Shown: positions 26,249 through 36,733, numbered from the stretch's first letter. The stretch is DNA of 64,000 nt from Vibrio inusitatus (GCA_024346935.1 AP024878.1:1798001-1862000); one strand, 5' to 3'. Notes: generated by a model from the sequence alone, not told the origin. Made by a program: numbers and translations.

Positions 26249-29200
26249 TCAGCTTACGGCTGCTTCACTCTTCTTAACCACTTTCACTGCAGCCACCTTA
26301 AACTCTGGGATTTTTGAGTGGGGATCTTTTGCTGTATTGGTTAAGCGGTTAACAGGTGACTCGGCAAAATGGAATGGAATAAACACCACTCCTTTTTGAA
26401 TACGCTTAGTCACAAAAGCGGCAATATCAATGGTGCCACGACGGGTAGAGACACTTAGCATCTCACCGTTGCCTATCCCCATCTCTTCTGCATCTGCCAC
26501 ACTGATCATCGCTCTTGGACCGGCTAGGTTGTCCAATCCCTTGGTCTTACGTGTCATGGTGCCAGTATGGAACTGCTCTAAAATACGACCAGTTGTCAGA
26601 ATAAGAGGATAATCCTCGTCAGGAAGCTCTGCAGCATACCTAAATGGAATTGCCTCCATCTGCCCTCTACCACGCGTAAATTGCTCTTTGTGCATGATAC
26701 GAGTTCCCTGAGGGTTGTTCTTGTTGCTAGGCCAATGCTTGCCTACTGCAGGGATTGCATCCCAACCTAGCCCTGCATATTGCGGTGTCACTCGAGTGAT
26801 TTCATAGGTGATATCACTGACGTGTTTATAGTCCCAAGCTCCACCCATAGCATTGGCAATATCTTGAATGATTACCCAGTCTTCACGCGCTTCTCCAGGT
26901 GGATTTACCACTGGATTCAAGCGCTGAACGCGTCGCTCAGTGTTGGTAAAATGACCTGACTTTTCAGCAAACGAGCACGATGGCAACACCACATCAGCAT
27001 ATTCTGCAGTCTCGGTTAAGAAGATATCTTGTACTACTAAGAAATCTAGCGCCTCTAGTCCTTCAAGTACGTGAGCCTGATCTGGATCACTCAATACTGG
27101 GTTTTCGCCCATGACATATAAGCCGCGAACCTCACGCTTACAGGCCGCATCGATGATCTCTGTTAGAGTTAAACCTGCTTCAGTAGGTAGATTAGGCGCA
27201 TTCCACTCAATCGCGAACTTTTGATGAACAAGCGGGTTATACACCTTTTGATAGCCTGGGAAGTTGTTTGGTAGAGCACCCATATCACACGCGCCTTGAA
27301 CATTAGATTGTCCGCGCAACGGGTTAATACCGCCACCTTCTATACCGATGTTGCCACACAACAATTGCAGGTTAGCAATAGAGCGTACATTTTCATGTCC
27401 TGTTGTGTGCTGAGTAATACCCATAGCGTAATAAACAGCGGTACGTTTTGCTGTGCCTATGGTGCGGGCCATAGCGTAGACATCCTCAGCCTTGATACCG
27501 GTCACCAACTCCACCTTGTCTAAGGCATAGTTTGGAGACATCACCTCTTGCAACAAGGTATCAAAGCCATCAACGCGGTCTTCGATATAGTCCATATCGT
27601 ACCAGCCGTTCTTGATGATCTGTTGCATCACTCCGTTAAGAAGCATCACATCTGTACCAGGACGTTGTGCTAAGTAGAGCTCTGCATGATCAGCAAGTCC
27701 AATGCGCTTAGGGTCAGCAACGATCAAGCGAGCACCGTTGTGTCTAATTGCTTGTTTAATGTGGGAGGCAATAATAGGGTGCGCAGCGGTCGTATCTGAT
27801 CCAATAACAAAGATAACATCGGAGTGTTTAATACTCGGAATGTCATTGGTCATCGCACCACTGCCCAGTGAAGCTTCTAAGCCCGTAACTGTTGAGGCAT
27901 GGCATAAGCGTGCACAGTGATCCACATTATTAGTGCCAAACTCACGACGGATTAATTTCTGGAAGGCGTAGTTGTCTTCGTTGGTGGTTTTTGCCGAAGA
28001 AAACCCAGCCAATGCATTGCCACCAAAGGTCTGTTTAATCGAGCCAAACTTGCTTGCAATCAGCTCTATTGCTTCATCCCAAGTCGCAGGTTGTAGCCAC
28101 CCATCTTTACGAATCAATGGTGTAGTTAGGCGGGCATCACTGCCTACAAAGTCAAAGCCAAAACGGCCTTTCACACACAACATTCCTTCGTTAACAGGCG
28201 AATCGCCGCCCTTAACATAGCGAATAGTATTGGCTTCTTCATCGACATGCATGCTGACCTTACAACCAACACCGCAATAGGTACAGATGGTATCAACAAC
28301 CTTAAGATGTTCTATCCGACCTTGAGCTCGGTCTCGCCCATCCATCATTGCACCCGTTGGGCACACCTGAATACATGCACCACATTGAACGCAGGCAGAA
28401 TCACCCATTAATGTTTGATTCGGACCGAAATTTGGACGACATTCAGGACGTGCCGCTGGCCGACCATCTTGATTCGTCATAAAACTAAGGACGCCGTGCA
28501 CCGACTGCTCACGACATGCCTGAACACATTGACCACAACTGATACAACGGTTGGCATCAAAAACGATAAACTCGGAGCTATTATCAACACAAAATTTACT
28601 ACGGCTGTCACTGCTACGCATTGACTGCCAATCAGCGTCAGACTTAATCTCTACAATGCCTTTAAATGACTGCTCTGCGCCATATTCTGTCGAGTAGTCA
28701 CGAAGATCGCAGTCAGTATTTGCCTGACAGCCACACTCAAGGCAGCGAGCCGCTTCCGCCATCGCTTCTGCATTATCAAAACCTAGCTCTACCTCTGCAA
28801 AGCTCTGTTCACGTTGAGAGTTGGTCAGCTCTGGCATAATGCTGCGAGCAACTTTCTGGATATTTTGAAAATGTAGAGGGTCAACCTGTTTAACGGCTTT
28901 ACCCTTACGAGAGTTAAAGGGTGCAGCCGGAACGTTATCCATATCCCCTTCAAAGAAGCGATCTATGGCCGCTGCAACAATGCGCCCATCCGCTACAGCC
29001 TCTACTGCTGTCGCAGGGCCACGGCGAAAGTCACCAATACTAAAGATATTTCCCGTACCTGTATGCATAGTCTCTGGATTCACATCTGCTGTGTTCCAGC
29101 GAGTCAATGGGATCTCGAGTTGCTCATCGTCCATAAAGCTTAGATCTGGCTTTTGAGAAACCGCAGCAATAACCGTATCAAAACCTTCAGTGAAGAATTC

Positions 29201-30448
29201 ACCGGTCGCTTTAGGACTGCGACGACCCGATGCATCTGCTGGACCTAGTGCCATTTTTTCAAGGCGAATGGCGCTCACTCGGCCATCTTCACCCGCAATG
29301 TTTTCTGCTGGATTAGTCAGAAAGTGGAACTTCACACCTTCGTGTTCGGCTTCTTCTATCTCGTAGTCTTCGGCTGGCATTTCGGCTCGAGTACGACGAT
29401 AGATCAAAGTCGTATCGGCACCATCACGCACAGCAGTTCTTGCACAATCTATAGCGGTATTACCCCCACCAATAACGGCTACTTTTTGCCCTGTGGCGTA
29501 GTTTTGCTCGGTGACATAGTCCTTTAGGTAGTCAACACCTAGATAGCAACCTTCAAGTTCGCTACCCGTATAATGCATCTCAACCGCTTTAGACGCTCCC
29601 ACAGCAAGGCAGACCGCGTCGTATTCTTCACTCAATGACGACAAAGTAAAGTCTTCACCCAATTTCTTACCACACTCTACTGACATGCCATTACGGCACA
29701 TCAGTTCAATTTCTTTGTCTAGGATATCTTTAGGCAGTCGATACTCAGGGATACCATAGCGAAGCCAACCACCCGCATGGGGCATTGATTCAAATACGGT
29801 AACTTCATAACCCTCGTTTGATAAGTAGTATCCAGCGGTGAGGCCGCCAGGGCCACTGCCTACAACAGCAATGCGCTTATTTTTATCGTCTTTTTTAGGC
29901 GGAATATAGGCCTCTTGAGCCTCAAGGTCCGCATCAGCTGCATGTCGCTTCAATTGGCGGATTGCTATAGAGTCATCCACTAAACCACGGCGACACTCTG
30001 TTTCACAAAATGCAGGGCAAACACGCCCAATAGAAAGAGGCATAGGCAAAGTACGCTTGATCACCTCTATGGCTTTTTGATGATCATTTTGTGCAATGTG
30101 ATACAGATAAGATTGGATATCCACACCCGCTGGGCAAGCTGTTTTGCACGGCGCTTCACAGTCAGCATAGTGGTCAGTCATGATGCGGTTGAGGGCTTGG
30201 CGACGATGTTCACTCAAATGCTCAGATTGGGTGACGACATTAAGTCCATTGTACACCTCTAGCTCACATGAGCGCTGTACTCCACCGCTTTCCACTTCGA
30301 CCACACATAAGTCACAAGGTACCTTCTCGCCACTTTTGTTAGCACCACATAATGAGGGTATCTCCACACCACACACATTCGCAGCCTCAAGCAAAGTCAT
30401 CCCCTGCTCTACTACTCGATACTTTCCATCAATGACAATCTGAACCAT
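26249..30448 (-). CDS. Formate dehydrogenase alpha subunit fused to a GltD-like flavoprotein
   Basis: The 1399-residue protein has, in order: a 2Fe-2S ferredoxin domain (about 1-80, with CGANKSGEKVPCDLC); a His/Cys iron-sulfur helix pair; an FAD/NAD(P) oxidoreductase module like the small glutamate synthase subunit (about 105-545, VVGSGPGGLTAGYYL and VIGGGNTAIDCART); two 4Fe-4S clusters (CISCGQCVQAC, CVQCGACIQVCPTG); and a molybdopterin catalytic domain (about 720-1380) with CTYCGVGC and DHCARLCHAST. The catalytic residue is Cys, so no selenocysteine is needed. It should oxidise formate with NAD(P)+ in a single chain. ATG 30448 follows TAGGAGT. Confidence 0.88.
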   Translation of the reverse strand: MVQIVIDGKYRVVEQGMTLLEAANVCGVEIPSLCGANKSGEKVPCDLCVVEVESGGVQRSCELEVYNGLNVVTQSEHLSEHRRQALNRIMTDHYADCEAPCKTACPAGVDIQSYLYHIAQNDHQKAIEVIKRTLPMPLSIGRVCPAFCETECRRGLVDDSIAIRQLKRHAADADLEAQEAYIPPKKDDKNKRIAVVGSGPGGLTAGYYLSNEGYEVTVFESMPHAGGWLRYGIPEYRLPKDILDKEIELMCRNGMSVECGKKLGEDFTLSSLSEEYDAVCLAVGASKAVEMHYTGSELEGCYLGVDYLKDYVTEQNYATGQKVAVIGGGNTAIDCARTAVRDGADTTLIYRRTRAEMPAEDYEIEEAEHEGVKFHFLTNPAENIAGEDGRVSAIRLEKMALGPADASGRRSPKATGEFFTEGFDTVIAAVSQKPDLSFMDDEQLEIPLTRWNTADVNPETMHTGTGNIFSIGDFRRGPATAVEAVADGRIVAAAIDRFFEGDMDNVPAAPFNSRKGKAVKQVDPLHFQNIQKVARSIMPELTNSQREQSFAEVELGFDNAEAMAEAARCLECGCQANTDCDLRDYSTEYGAEQSFKGIVEIKSDADWQSMRSSDSRSKFCVDNSSEFIVFDANRCISCGQCVQACREQSVHGVLSFMTNQDGRPAARPECRPNFGPNQTLMGDSACVQCGACIQVCPTGAMMDGRDRAQGRIEHLKVVDTICTYCGVGCKVSMHVDEEANTIRYVKGGDSPVNEGMLCVKGRFGFDFVGSDARLTTPLIRKDGWLQPATWDEAIELIASKFGSIKQTFGGNALAGFSSAKTTNEDNYAFQKLIRREFGTNNVDHCARLCHASTVTGLEASLGSGAMTNDIPSIKHSDVIFVIGSDTTAAHPIIASHIKQAIRHNGARLIVADPKRIGLADHAELYLAQRPGTDVMLLNGVMQQIIKNGWYDMDYIEDRVDGFDTLLQEVMSPNYALDKVELVTGIKAEDVYAMARTIGTAKRTAVYYAMGITQHTTGHENVRSIANLQLLCGNIGIEGGGINPLRGQSNVQGACDMGALPNNFPGYQKVYNPLVHQKFAIEWNAPNLPTEAGLTLTEIIDAACKREVRGLYVMGENPVLSDPDQAHVLEGLEALDFLVVQDIFLTETAEYADVVLPSCSFAEKSGHFTNTERRVQRLNPVVNPPGEAREDWVIIQDIANAMGGAWDYKHVSDITYEITRVTPQYAGLGWDAIPAVGKHWPSNKNNPQGTRIMHKEQFTRGRGQMEAIPFRYAAELPDEDYPLILTTGRILEQFHTGTMTRKTKGLDNLAGPRAMISVADAEEMGIGNGEMLSVSTRRGTIDIAAFVTKRIQKGVVFIPFHFAESPVNRLTNTAKDPHSKIPEFKVAAVKVVKKSEAAVS

Positions 30449-30619
30449 AGCCAACTCCTAAGCACTCACCCCATCTCGCGGGAATTTTATTATTAAAATA
30501 TGAATAACCACTCATAAGACAGGGTTATTTATTTCCTCATCTTACTATGAAATTACTCCAATTGGCTATTTGTCATACAAATAATGTGACTGGTAGGAGG
30601 ATTTGACGTGTAACAAAAA

Positions 30620-30641
30620 AGGGTTAGCCGAAGCCAACCCT
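30620..30641 (-). terminator. Rho-independent terminator of metE
   Basis: GGGTTGGC/GCTAACCC with loop TTCG, followed on the minus strand by six T. It lies 27 bases after the metE stop. Confidence 0.85.
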
Positions 30642-30667
30642 AGATTTAAATTAGTTGCAAAAGTTAC

Positions 30668-32947
30668 CTAAGCAAGTTTCTCTCTCAGGCGGTGAGTCGC
30701 TTCAACTAAGTTCTTGAGCGACTGCTCTGTTTCTTGCCAGTTGCGCGTTTTGAGCCCACAGTCTGGGTTTACCCATAAACGCTCTACAGGAATACGTGTT
30801 GCTGCCTTTTCAATCAACTGCTCTATCCATTCAACGCTTGGCACGTTTGGTGAGTGAATATCATAAACTCCAGGGCCGATCTCATTGGGATAATTAAACT
30901 CTTCAAATGCGTTCAGAAGTTCCATGTTTGAGCGCGAGGTTTCTATGGTGATCACATCCGCATCTAATGCTGCCACCGAGTCAATAATCTCATTGAACTC
31001 GCTGTAACACATGTGTGTATGAATCTGTGTCTCAGGTTTAGCGCTTGCTGCTGACACCTTAAACGCATTCACAGCCCAGTTGAGATACTCTTGATGATCC
31101 CTACTCTTTAGCGGTAATCCTTCACGTATTGCTGGCTCATCAATCTGAATAATATTAATGCCTGCCGATTGCAGGTCCGCAACCTCATCTTGCAAAGCGA
31201 ACGCCAACTGATTGGTGATCGTCTCACGCGGAATATCCTCACGAGGAAAGGTCCAACAAAGAATAGTCACAGGCCCGGTGAGCATGCCTTTCATCGGCTT
31301 ATCAGTAAGGGATTGCGCATATTGAGTCCAGTCTACGGTGATCGGTTGTTCTCGCTCAATATCCGCCACCACAATGGCAGGTTTCACACAACGAGATCCA
31401 TAACTTTGCACCCAGCCAAACTGTGTGGTTTGAAAGCCCGCGAGGTTTTCAGCAAAGTATTCGACCATGTCGTTACGCTCTGCTTCACCATGCACCAACA
31501 CATCTAGGCCAATCTCCTGCTGACGCTCAACCGTATCTTTTATAAAACCCTGAATAATTTCGCGGTACTGGCTTTGAGTCAATTCACCTCGTTTAAAGGC
31601 TGCTCGGGTTTTTCTTACTTCACTTGTCTGTGGAAATGACCCAATGGTGGTGGTTGGCAGTAATGGAAGCTTAATGACTTCTTTTTGGTGGTGCGCGCGC
31701 TCAGCATATTTTGCACTACGCTCGGCATCTGCGAGCGTTAAATTCGCCAAGCGTTTTTGAACACTGGCCTTGTTTACCGACGTCGATTGTTGACGCTCGA
31801 TGATAGGTTGACTGTATCTTTCACAATACTCTATCGCTGCCGTATCGCCATCCAATGCTTTAGCAAGCCAGTTCACCTCCGCCACTTTTTGTTTGGCAAA
31901 CGCAAACCAAGACTGAGTTTCGTTGGACAATCCTGTCTCTAGTTCAAGATCAACAGGGCTATGCAGTAGCGAACAAGAGGTCGCGACCCACAAGCGGTCT
32001 CCCAACTTCTCTTTTACCGGTGTTAGGCTCTCGATCTTTTCTACAAGATTAGCTCGCCATACATTTCGGCCATTAATAGCTCCCGCCGAAAGTATCCAGT
32101 TTTCAGGTAACGCTTCAACTACCTCTGCTAGTTGGTCAGGTGAACTGGCTAAATCAACGTGTAGCCCATCAATAGCAAGCTCAGTTATAGTAGGCAGAGC
32201 GTCTACAACAGAATCAAAGTAAGTAGTCAGAAGCACTTTAACGTCACTTCTTATGACTTGGTATGCCAGCTTAAAGCTACCAAGCCACTTTGTATCCAAC
32301 TCTAGAGATAGGATTGGCTCATCGATTTGAACCCATTCAACATTGAGTTTTTCTAACTTTGCAAAGATGGCTTGATAAGCCGAAAGCAATCTAGGTAAAA
32401 GCGTAAGACGGTCAAAGCCTTCTTTTGTCTCTTTACCTAAATAAAGGTAACTCAAAGGTCCTAATAAGACAGGCTTAACCTTGTGACCTTGCTTTTGCGC
32501 CTCATTAATCTCATCAAACAACTGAGTCCAACTTAGCTCAAATTTATCATCAGCTGAGAACTCAGGAACAATATAATGATAATTAGTGTTAAACCATTTA
32601 GTCATATCAGATGCGGCTTCTCCAGAACAGCCGCAACTTGCTTGAGATTGACCTCGACCAATGCGAAATAGCGTATCAAGATCCGGAAAGCCATTACGAT
32701 GACGCTTTGGCACATGACCAAGCAATAAACTAGTACCCAATACATGGTCGTACCATGCAAAATCGCCCGCTGTAGCAAACGACAATTGATTATCTTGCTG
32801 AAGTGCCCAGTTGTTTTTACGGATATCCGAAGCAACGTCTTGCAGTGCTTTAACGTCGGATTTTCCATTCCAATATTGTTCTAGTGCAAATTTAAGTTCG
32901 CGTTTTTCGCCAACTCGTGGGTAGCCAAGAATGTGTGTTGTTGTCAT
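30668..32947 (-). CDS. metE: Cobalamin-independent methionine synthase
   Basis: The 759-residue enzyme transfers a methyl group from 5-methyltetrahydropteroyl-triglutamate to homocysteine. It begins [20 protein letters not shown], has an N-terminal folate-lid domain (about 1-390) and a catalytic barrel (about 420-755) with zinc ligands in HMCYSEF, the E of VHGEAERND and the Cys in NPDCGLKTR. Length matches E. coli MetE (753). A GAGGAGC site precedes the ATG. MetJ and MetR sites lie in the leader. It is monocistronic with a terminator. Confidence 0.96.
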   Translation of the reverse strand: MTTTHILGYPRVGEKRELKFALEQYWNGKSDVKALQDVASDIRKNNWALQQDNQLSFATAGDFAWYDHVLGTSLLLGHVPKRHRNGFPDLDTLFRIGRGQSQASCGCSGEAASDMTKWFNTNYHYIVPEFSADDKFELSWTQLFDEINEAQKQGHKVKPVLLGPLSYLYLGKETKEGFDRLTLLPRLLSAYQAIFAKLEKLNVEWVQIDEPILSLELDTKWLGSFKLAYQVIRSDVKVLLTTYFDSVVDALPTITELAIDGLHVDLASSPDQLAEVVEALPENWILSAGAINGRNVWRANLVEKIESLTPVKEKLGDRLWVATSCSLLHSPVDLELETGLSNETQSWFAFAKQKVAEVNWLAKALDGDTAAIEYCERYSQPIIERQQSTSVNKASVQKRLANLTLADAERSAKYAERAHHQKEVIKLPLLPTTTIGSFPQTSEVRKTRAAFKRGELTQSQYREIIQGFIKDTVERQQEIGLDVLVHGEAERNDMVEYFAENLAGFQTTQFGWVQSYGSRCVKPAIVVADIEREQPITVDWTQYAQSLTDKPMKGMLTGPVTILCWTFPREDIPRETITNQLAFALQDEVADLQSAGINIIQIDEPAIREGLPLKSRDHQEYLNWAVNAFKVSAASAKPETQIHTHMCYSEFNEIIDSVAALDADVITIETSRSNMELLNAFEEFNYPNEIGPGVYDIHSPNVPSVEWIEQLIEKAATRIPVERLWVNPDCGLKTRNWQETEQSLKNLVEATHRLREKLA

Positions 32948-32963
32948 GATGTTGCTCCTCGTG

Positions 32964-32979
32964 AGATGTCTGGACGTCT
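32964..32979. promoter_or_regulatory. Two tandem Met boxes (MetJ operator) in the metE leader
   Basis: AGATGTCT and GGACGTCT are adjacent eight-base boxes, each matching seven of eight positions of AGACGTCT. Tandem boxes are the MetJ binding mode. They lie 17 bases upstream of the metE start, and a third, weaker box may follow. Confidence 0.75.
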
Positions 32980-33033
32980 AAAATATCTCTTAGATGACCG
33001 TAGGAAACAACACCGAATGCTTCATATAGGGTA

Positions 33034-33046
33034 TGAAGAAATTTCA
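33034..33046. promoter_or_regulatory. MetR site upstream of metE
   Basis: TGAAGAAATTTCA is a perfect TGAA-N5-TTCA MetR consensus, 87 bases upstream of the metE start. A flanking CTTCATA/TATGAAG repeat precedes it. metR itself lies at 16 kb. Confidence 0.75.
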
Positions 33047-33086
33047 GTATAGAAATTGCGTTAATTCACGTAACGTAGAATGAAAA

Positions 33087-33112
33087 AACGCAGAGCAAGC
33101 CTGCTCTGCGTT
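33087..33112 (-). terminator. Rho-independent terminator of the sugar-acid operon
   Basis: AACGCAGAGCA/TGCTCTGCGTT forms a long stem; on the minus strand it is followed by TTTTTT. It lies 27 bases after the oxidoreductase stop. Confidence 0.85.
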
Positions 33113-33138
33113 AGAAATAGTACAAATTAATCAATCGA

Positions 33139-34272
33139 TTAAAGTAGATCTTTCACATCCACCCAACGATCGTTCTTGCGAATCAAATCAATGATCAGCT
33201 GATATCTGCAACCGTCTTCAAATGTCTGGTACGGCTCCACTTCTATACCACTCACATCCTTCACCAACTGCGTAGCGAGATGCGTCCAGCTGCGTTGCGT
33301 TTCGCACTCTATCGCAGGAAGCTGTTCAGTAATATCGGTAGGTAACGGAACCTCTTGCCACTGCCCTTCTTTCCACAAGTACAAAGGCCCATCACCATAG
33401 TGTCCCTTGATATAGATAGAGCCCTGACTGCCATGGAACACGATATGATCTTCGTTAAAACGAGGCGTTAGGCCACCGTGCTTAAACAACACAGATACAG
33501 GGTTGGTCGCAGGTATACGGCTTTCAATTTGAGCCATTACCGTATAGGACCACTCTACATCACAGTCACGCCATTCAAGATTTGGATCGTTAATATCTTT
33601 AGGGATAAAGTTTCGACGCTCAGTAAAATTATGCACACCTTCAACGACAGGTGCTTTTGGCATATCGTTACGCACCTCACCGTTAATAGATAGGATGTTG
33701 TCGCCGACAACAGAAGTGACAATTGACAGCAAGTGTGTAAAGTTGTTGTTTAAGCGACCGCCACCTGCCTCTGTACGGTGTGACCAACCAAATGGAATAT
33801 TCCTATCTAGATTGAAATGAGAAATACACTCAACTTCGGTCGGCTCTCCAATCGCACCTTCTGCAACTAATTGCTTGGCGTGCATGATCTCAGGCATGTA
33901 GCGAAAACTTGATGCGAATGCCGTCTTAACGCCTTTCTCTTTTGCCAGATGGTAAATTTCTAATGCTGTTTCACCACTTTCGGTAAGCGGCTTGTCACAT
34001 AAAATATGACAACCAAATGAAATTGCTTCTTTAATAGCCTCTACATGCGCCCCACCTGGCGTGGCAATAGAAACGATATCAGGCTTGCACATCTCTAATG
34101 CTAACGCCCAATTTGTTCCTGAATACGGAATAGCAAGATCTGCGGCTACCTGAGTTACGACATGTTCAGTACGACCAACAATGCCGACCACATCTGCGCC
34201 AGCATCTCTAAATGCTTTGGCATGTCCTTGACCTGCAAACCCCGTACCGAATACCAATACTTTCTGATTCAT
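33139..34272 (-). CDS. Gfo/Idh/MocA-family NAD(P)-dependent oxidoreductase
   Basis: The 377-residue protein has an N-terminal Rossmann fold with GTGFAGQGHAKAF and a C-terminal alpha/beta substrate domain (about 130-360). The catalytic CDKPLTES motif (with Lys) and the SIATPGGAHVEA segment are visible. Family members oxidise or reduce sugars, inositols and sugar acids. It lies 47 bases downstream of the ManD-type gene and shares its terminator and LacI-controlled promoter, so it likely acts on the same sugar acid. The exact substrate is unknown. Confidence 0.85.
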   Translation of the reverse strand: MNQKVLVFGTGFAGQGHAKAFRDAGADVVGIVGRTEHVVTQVAADLAIPYSGTNWALALEMCKPDIVSIATPGGAHVEAIKEAISFGCHILCDKPLTESGETALEIYHLAKEKGVKTAFASSFRYMPEIMHAKQLVAEGAIGEPTEVECISHFNLDRNIPFGWSHRTEAGGGRLNNNFTHLLSIVTSVVGDNILSINGEVRNDMPKAPVVEGVHNFTERRNFIPKDINDPNLEWRDCDVEWSYTVMAQIESRIPATNPVSVLFKHGGLTPRFNEDHIVFHGSQGSIYIKGHYGDGPLYLWKEGQWQEVPLPTDITEQLPAIECETQRSWTHLATQLVKDVSGIEVEPYQTFEDGCRYQLIIDLIRKNDRWVDVKDLL

Positions 34273-34319
34273 TTCTTCTCCAATAATCTTGTGTAATAAA
34301 TGCTAAATGGTACGAGGCA

Positions 34320-35537
34320 TTACCAATGCCAAAGAGTGCCGTCTTCTAGTCGACTTACTGGCAAGTATGAGCGTTTGTATTCATATTTCGCAGCTTCTTC
34401 TGCATCAAACTCCACTCCTAATCCTGGCGCATCGCTGACCAAAATCATTCCGTTATCTAGCTTCATATCATGCTTGAAGATGGTCTGACACACTTCGTTG
34501 CCAAAGCCAACAAACTCTTGAATACCAAAGTTGTGAGTAGAGATATTAAGATGCATATGAGCAGCAAAACAGATTGGCGATAGATCTGGCGCACCGTGAG
34601 GCGCTGTTCTTACATTGTAAACAGCGGCAAAATCTGAAATCTTCTTCATCCCTGTAATGCCACCAGCATGGGTTGCTGCGGTACGGATGTAATCGATCCA
34701 CTGATTCTGAATCAAGTCCTTACAGTCCCAAATGGTGTTGTAGGTTTCGCCCAAAGCAAGAGGCGTTGTGGTGTGATGACGAATCAACTTATAGTTTTCT
34801 TGGTTTTCAGCAATAGAGGCATCTTCCAAGAACAAAAGGTTGTACGGTTCTAGCATCTTGCCCAGTTTTGCCGACTCAATTGGCGTTAGGCGACTGTGTG
34901 TATCATGCAGGAATTCTGCTTGGTCACCGAAGCGCTCCTTGGCTTTTTCAAATAGCTCTGGTACCAGTTTAAAGTACTTACTCGTAGACCAATCTTGTTC
35001 TGGTGGTAATGGGCGATTGCCTTGTAATTCGAAGTAATCTTTCTTGTCCCCAAGAACGCCATAGGTTTCTGACAACCCTGGGATAGCCGATTGCAGACGT
35101 ACCGCTTTGAACCCCTGCTCGATACATTGCTCTGCTTTGTCTAATGTATCTTCAATAGTTTCGCCATTTGCATGAGCGTATAGCTTTACACCGTTACGGC
35201 ATTTACCGCCGAGTAATTGATAAACAGGTAAGCCTGCAACCTTACCCTTAATGTCCCAAAGCGCCATGTCAATCGCAGCAATTGCAGCCATGGTAATTGG
35301 ACCACGTCTCCAGTACACGCCCATGTATAGATATTGCCAAATATCCTCAATCATATGCGGGTCACGCCCGATTAAACACGGTTTTACATGTTCTTCCAGA
35401 TAAGCCGCCACGGCCATCTCACGGCCATTAACTGTCGCATCACCCAACCCATACACACCTTCATCGGTAACCACCTTAACGGTGACAAAGTTTCTTCCTG
35501 GGTTGGTTACAAATACTTTTACATCTTGGATTATCAT
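34320..35537 (-). CDS. ManD/RspA-family sugar-acid dehydratase (enolase superfamily)
   Basis: The 405-residue protein is a ManD-type mandelate-racemase-like enzyme. R147 and Y159, the dyad that acts as base in characterised ManD, are present. Metal ligands lie in HDTHSR (D212), FLEDA (E238) and LGETYN (E264), and the second base in TAPHGAPD. Characterised members dehydrate D-mannonate or D-gluconate to 2-keto-3-deoxygluconate; many RspA-like ones have weak or no such activity. Beside it are a Gfo/Idh/MocA gene and a LacI regulator instead of the usual RspB dehydrogenase. Confidence 0.9.
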   Translation of the reverse strand: MIIQDVKVFVTNPGRNFVTVKVVTDEGVYGLGDATVNGREMAVAAYLEEHVKPCLIGRDPHMIEDIWQYLYMGVYWRRGPITMAAIAAIDMALWDIKGKVAGLPVYQLLGGKCRNGVKLYAHANGETIEDTLDKAEQCIEQGFKAVRLQSAIPGLSETYGVLGDKKDYFELQGNRPLPPEQDWSTSKYFKLVPELFEKAKERFGDQAEFLHDTHSRLTPIESAKLGKMLEPYNLLFLEDASIAENQENYKLIRHHTTTPLALGETYNTIWDCKDLIQNQWIDYIRTAATHAGGITGMKKISDFAAVYNVRTAPHGAPDLSPICFAAHMHLNISTHNFGIQEFVGFGNEVCQTIFKHDMKLDNGMILVSDAPGLGVEFDAEEAAKYEYKRSYLPVSRLEDGTLWHW

Positions 35538-35577
35538 CTTAATCTCTCATTCAGTTATTATTCGATTTTCAATTTAA

Positions 35578-35591
35578 GTAAATCGGTTTAC
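35578..35591. promoter_or_regulatory. LacI-type operator 1
   Basis: GTAAATCGGTTTAC is a near-perfect palindrome with a central CG typical of LacI/GalR operators. It is repeated exactly 27 bases away as operator 2. It lies 40 bases upstream of the ManD-type gene. Confidence 0.75.
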
Positions 35592-35604
35592 CTTACCGGG
35601 TTTA

Positions 35605-35618
35605 GTAAATCGGTTTAC
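35605..35618. promoter_or_regulatory. LacI-type operator 2
   Basis: A second GTAAATCGGTTTAC, identical over 14 bases to operator 1, with flanking A and TT extending the palindrome. It lies between the ManD-type and LacI genes and could control both promoters. Confidence 0.75.
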
Positions 35619-35690
35619 TTGCTATCATCTAGATCTCAGAATAGAATGTCAACTCTCCCGCTTGACGTGGTTAACAATTTAAAAGCAAAT

Positions 35691-36707
35691 ATGAAAAAAG
35701 TAAGAATTGTCGATGTAGCGGCACAGGCAAGTGTATCAAAGAGCACTGTCTCCCAATATCTAAATGGTCGCTTTGGCCATATGTCACCACAAACCAAGTT
35801 AAAGATAGAGTCGGCGATCAAAGACCTCAATTACGTACCAAACCCTATAGCACGTAGTCTCAAGGTAGAGAAAACCAAAACCATCGGCGTAGTTGTGCGT
35901 GATATTGCAGGTTTCAATACCAGTCGAGTGATGCGAGGCATAGACGATTACTGCAAAAAACATAATTACAATGTGATGATTTACAACAGTGATTTTGATG
36001 CAGAAGCCGAGAAAGGTGCATTATTATCACTACAACAAATGTGTGTCGATGGCATCATCATTACTTCATCAGGACAAAACTCTGAGCTCATCAATCAATT
36101 TATTGAGGGTGGCATGCCTATAGTGCAATTCCAATTGGACTATCCAGATTGTTATAGCCACTTAGTGGTTTCCGATTATCAACAGGCGGCTTTTCAAGCT
36201 ACGGAACACTTGATTGAAATGGGACATCGCAATATCTGTTTTGTCGCTCAAGAATTTTCAAAGAGTCAGTCTCGTCAAGCGCGCTATCAAGGGTATGTCG
36301 ACGCACTTGAGAAGCACAAAATCGAAACGAATTCAGATTTTGTTCTCTACTGGGATCGAGAACAAGGGTTTGAAAGAAGCCCTATTGAGTTGTTAGATAT
36401 GAAGACAGCACCTACCGCTTTCTTCACGCAACATTTAGCGATTACTGCAGAGCTATTGCAGGCGTTTAATGCCGCCAATATTCAAGTACCAGAGCAGGCA
36501 TCTGTGCTTGGCTTTGATGAAATACCTATGGTGGAACTGTTTAAAGTGCCAGTCTCAGTTGTTCGTCAGGATGCCTATCAGATTGGCGTAGAATCCGCCA
36601 AGCTGTCCATAGAGTCGATAATGGGTAAACATAAAGAATTTCAACGAGTGATTGTCCCTAGCACATTGATTAAAAGAGACTCTGTACGCCAAATATCTGA
36701 CAGCTGA
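35691..36707 (+). CDS. LacI-family regulator of the sugar-acid operon
   Basis: The 338-residue form has a LacI helix-turn-helix right at its start (RIVDVAAQASVSKSTVSQYL), the hinge (NYVPNPIARSLKVEKTKTIG) and a sugar-binding-protein-like effector domain with GFDEIPMVELFKVPVSV. Start choice is open: ATG 35646 would add 15 residues, and neither has a clear ribosome site. I prefer 35691 because family members start just before the HTH. It is divergent from the ManD-type gene, and two identical operators lie in the shared 110-150 bases, so it probably represses both that operon and itself. Confidence 0.87.
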   Translation: MKKVRIVDVAAQASVSKSTVSQYLNGRFGHMSPQTKLKIESAIKDLNYVPNPIARSLKVEKTKTIGVVVRDIAGFNTSRVMRGIDDYCKKHNYNVMIYNSDFDAEAEKGALLSLQQMCVDGIIITSSGQNSELINQFIEGGMPIVQFQLDYPDCYSHLVVSDYQQAAFQATEHLIEMGHRNICFVAQEFSKSQSRQARYQGYVDALEKHKIETNSDFVLYWDREQGFERSPIELLDMKTAPTAFFTQHLAITAELLQAFNAANIQVPEQASVLGFDEIPMVELFKVPVSVVRQDAYQIGVESAKLSIESIMGKHKEFQRVIVPSTLIKRDSVRQISDS

Positions 36708-36733
36708 AAGCTTTAAGCCTAGCTCTTGCTTAC

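Noticed and set aside
26249..30448. Selenocysteine (in-frame UGA) in the formate dehydrogenase
   Set aside because: The frame is open throughout and the catalytic position is a normal Cys codon.
32948..33138. Cobalamin riboswitch upstream of metE
   Set aside because: The leader is too short and lacks a B12-box-like core; Met boxes and a MetR site explain the control.
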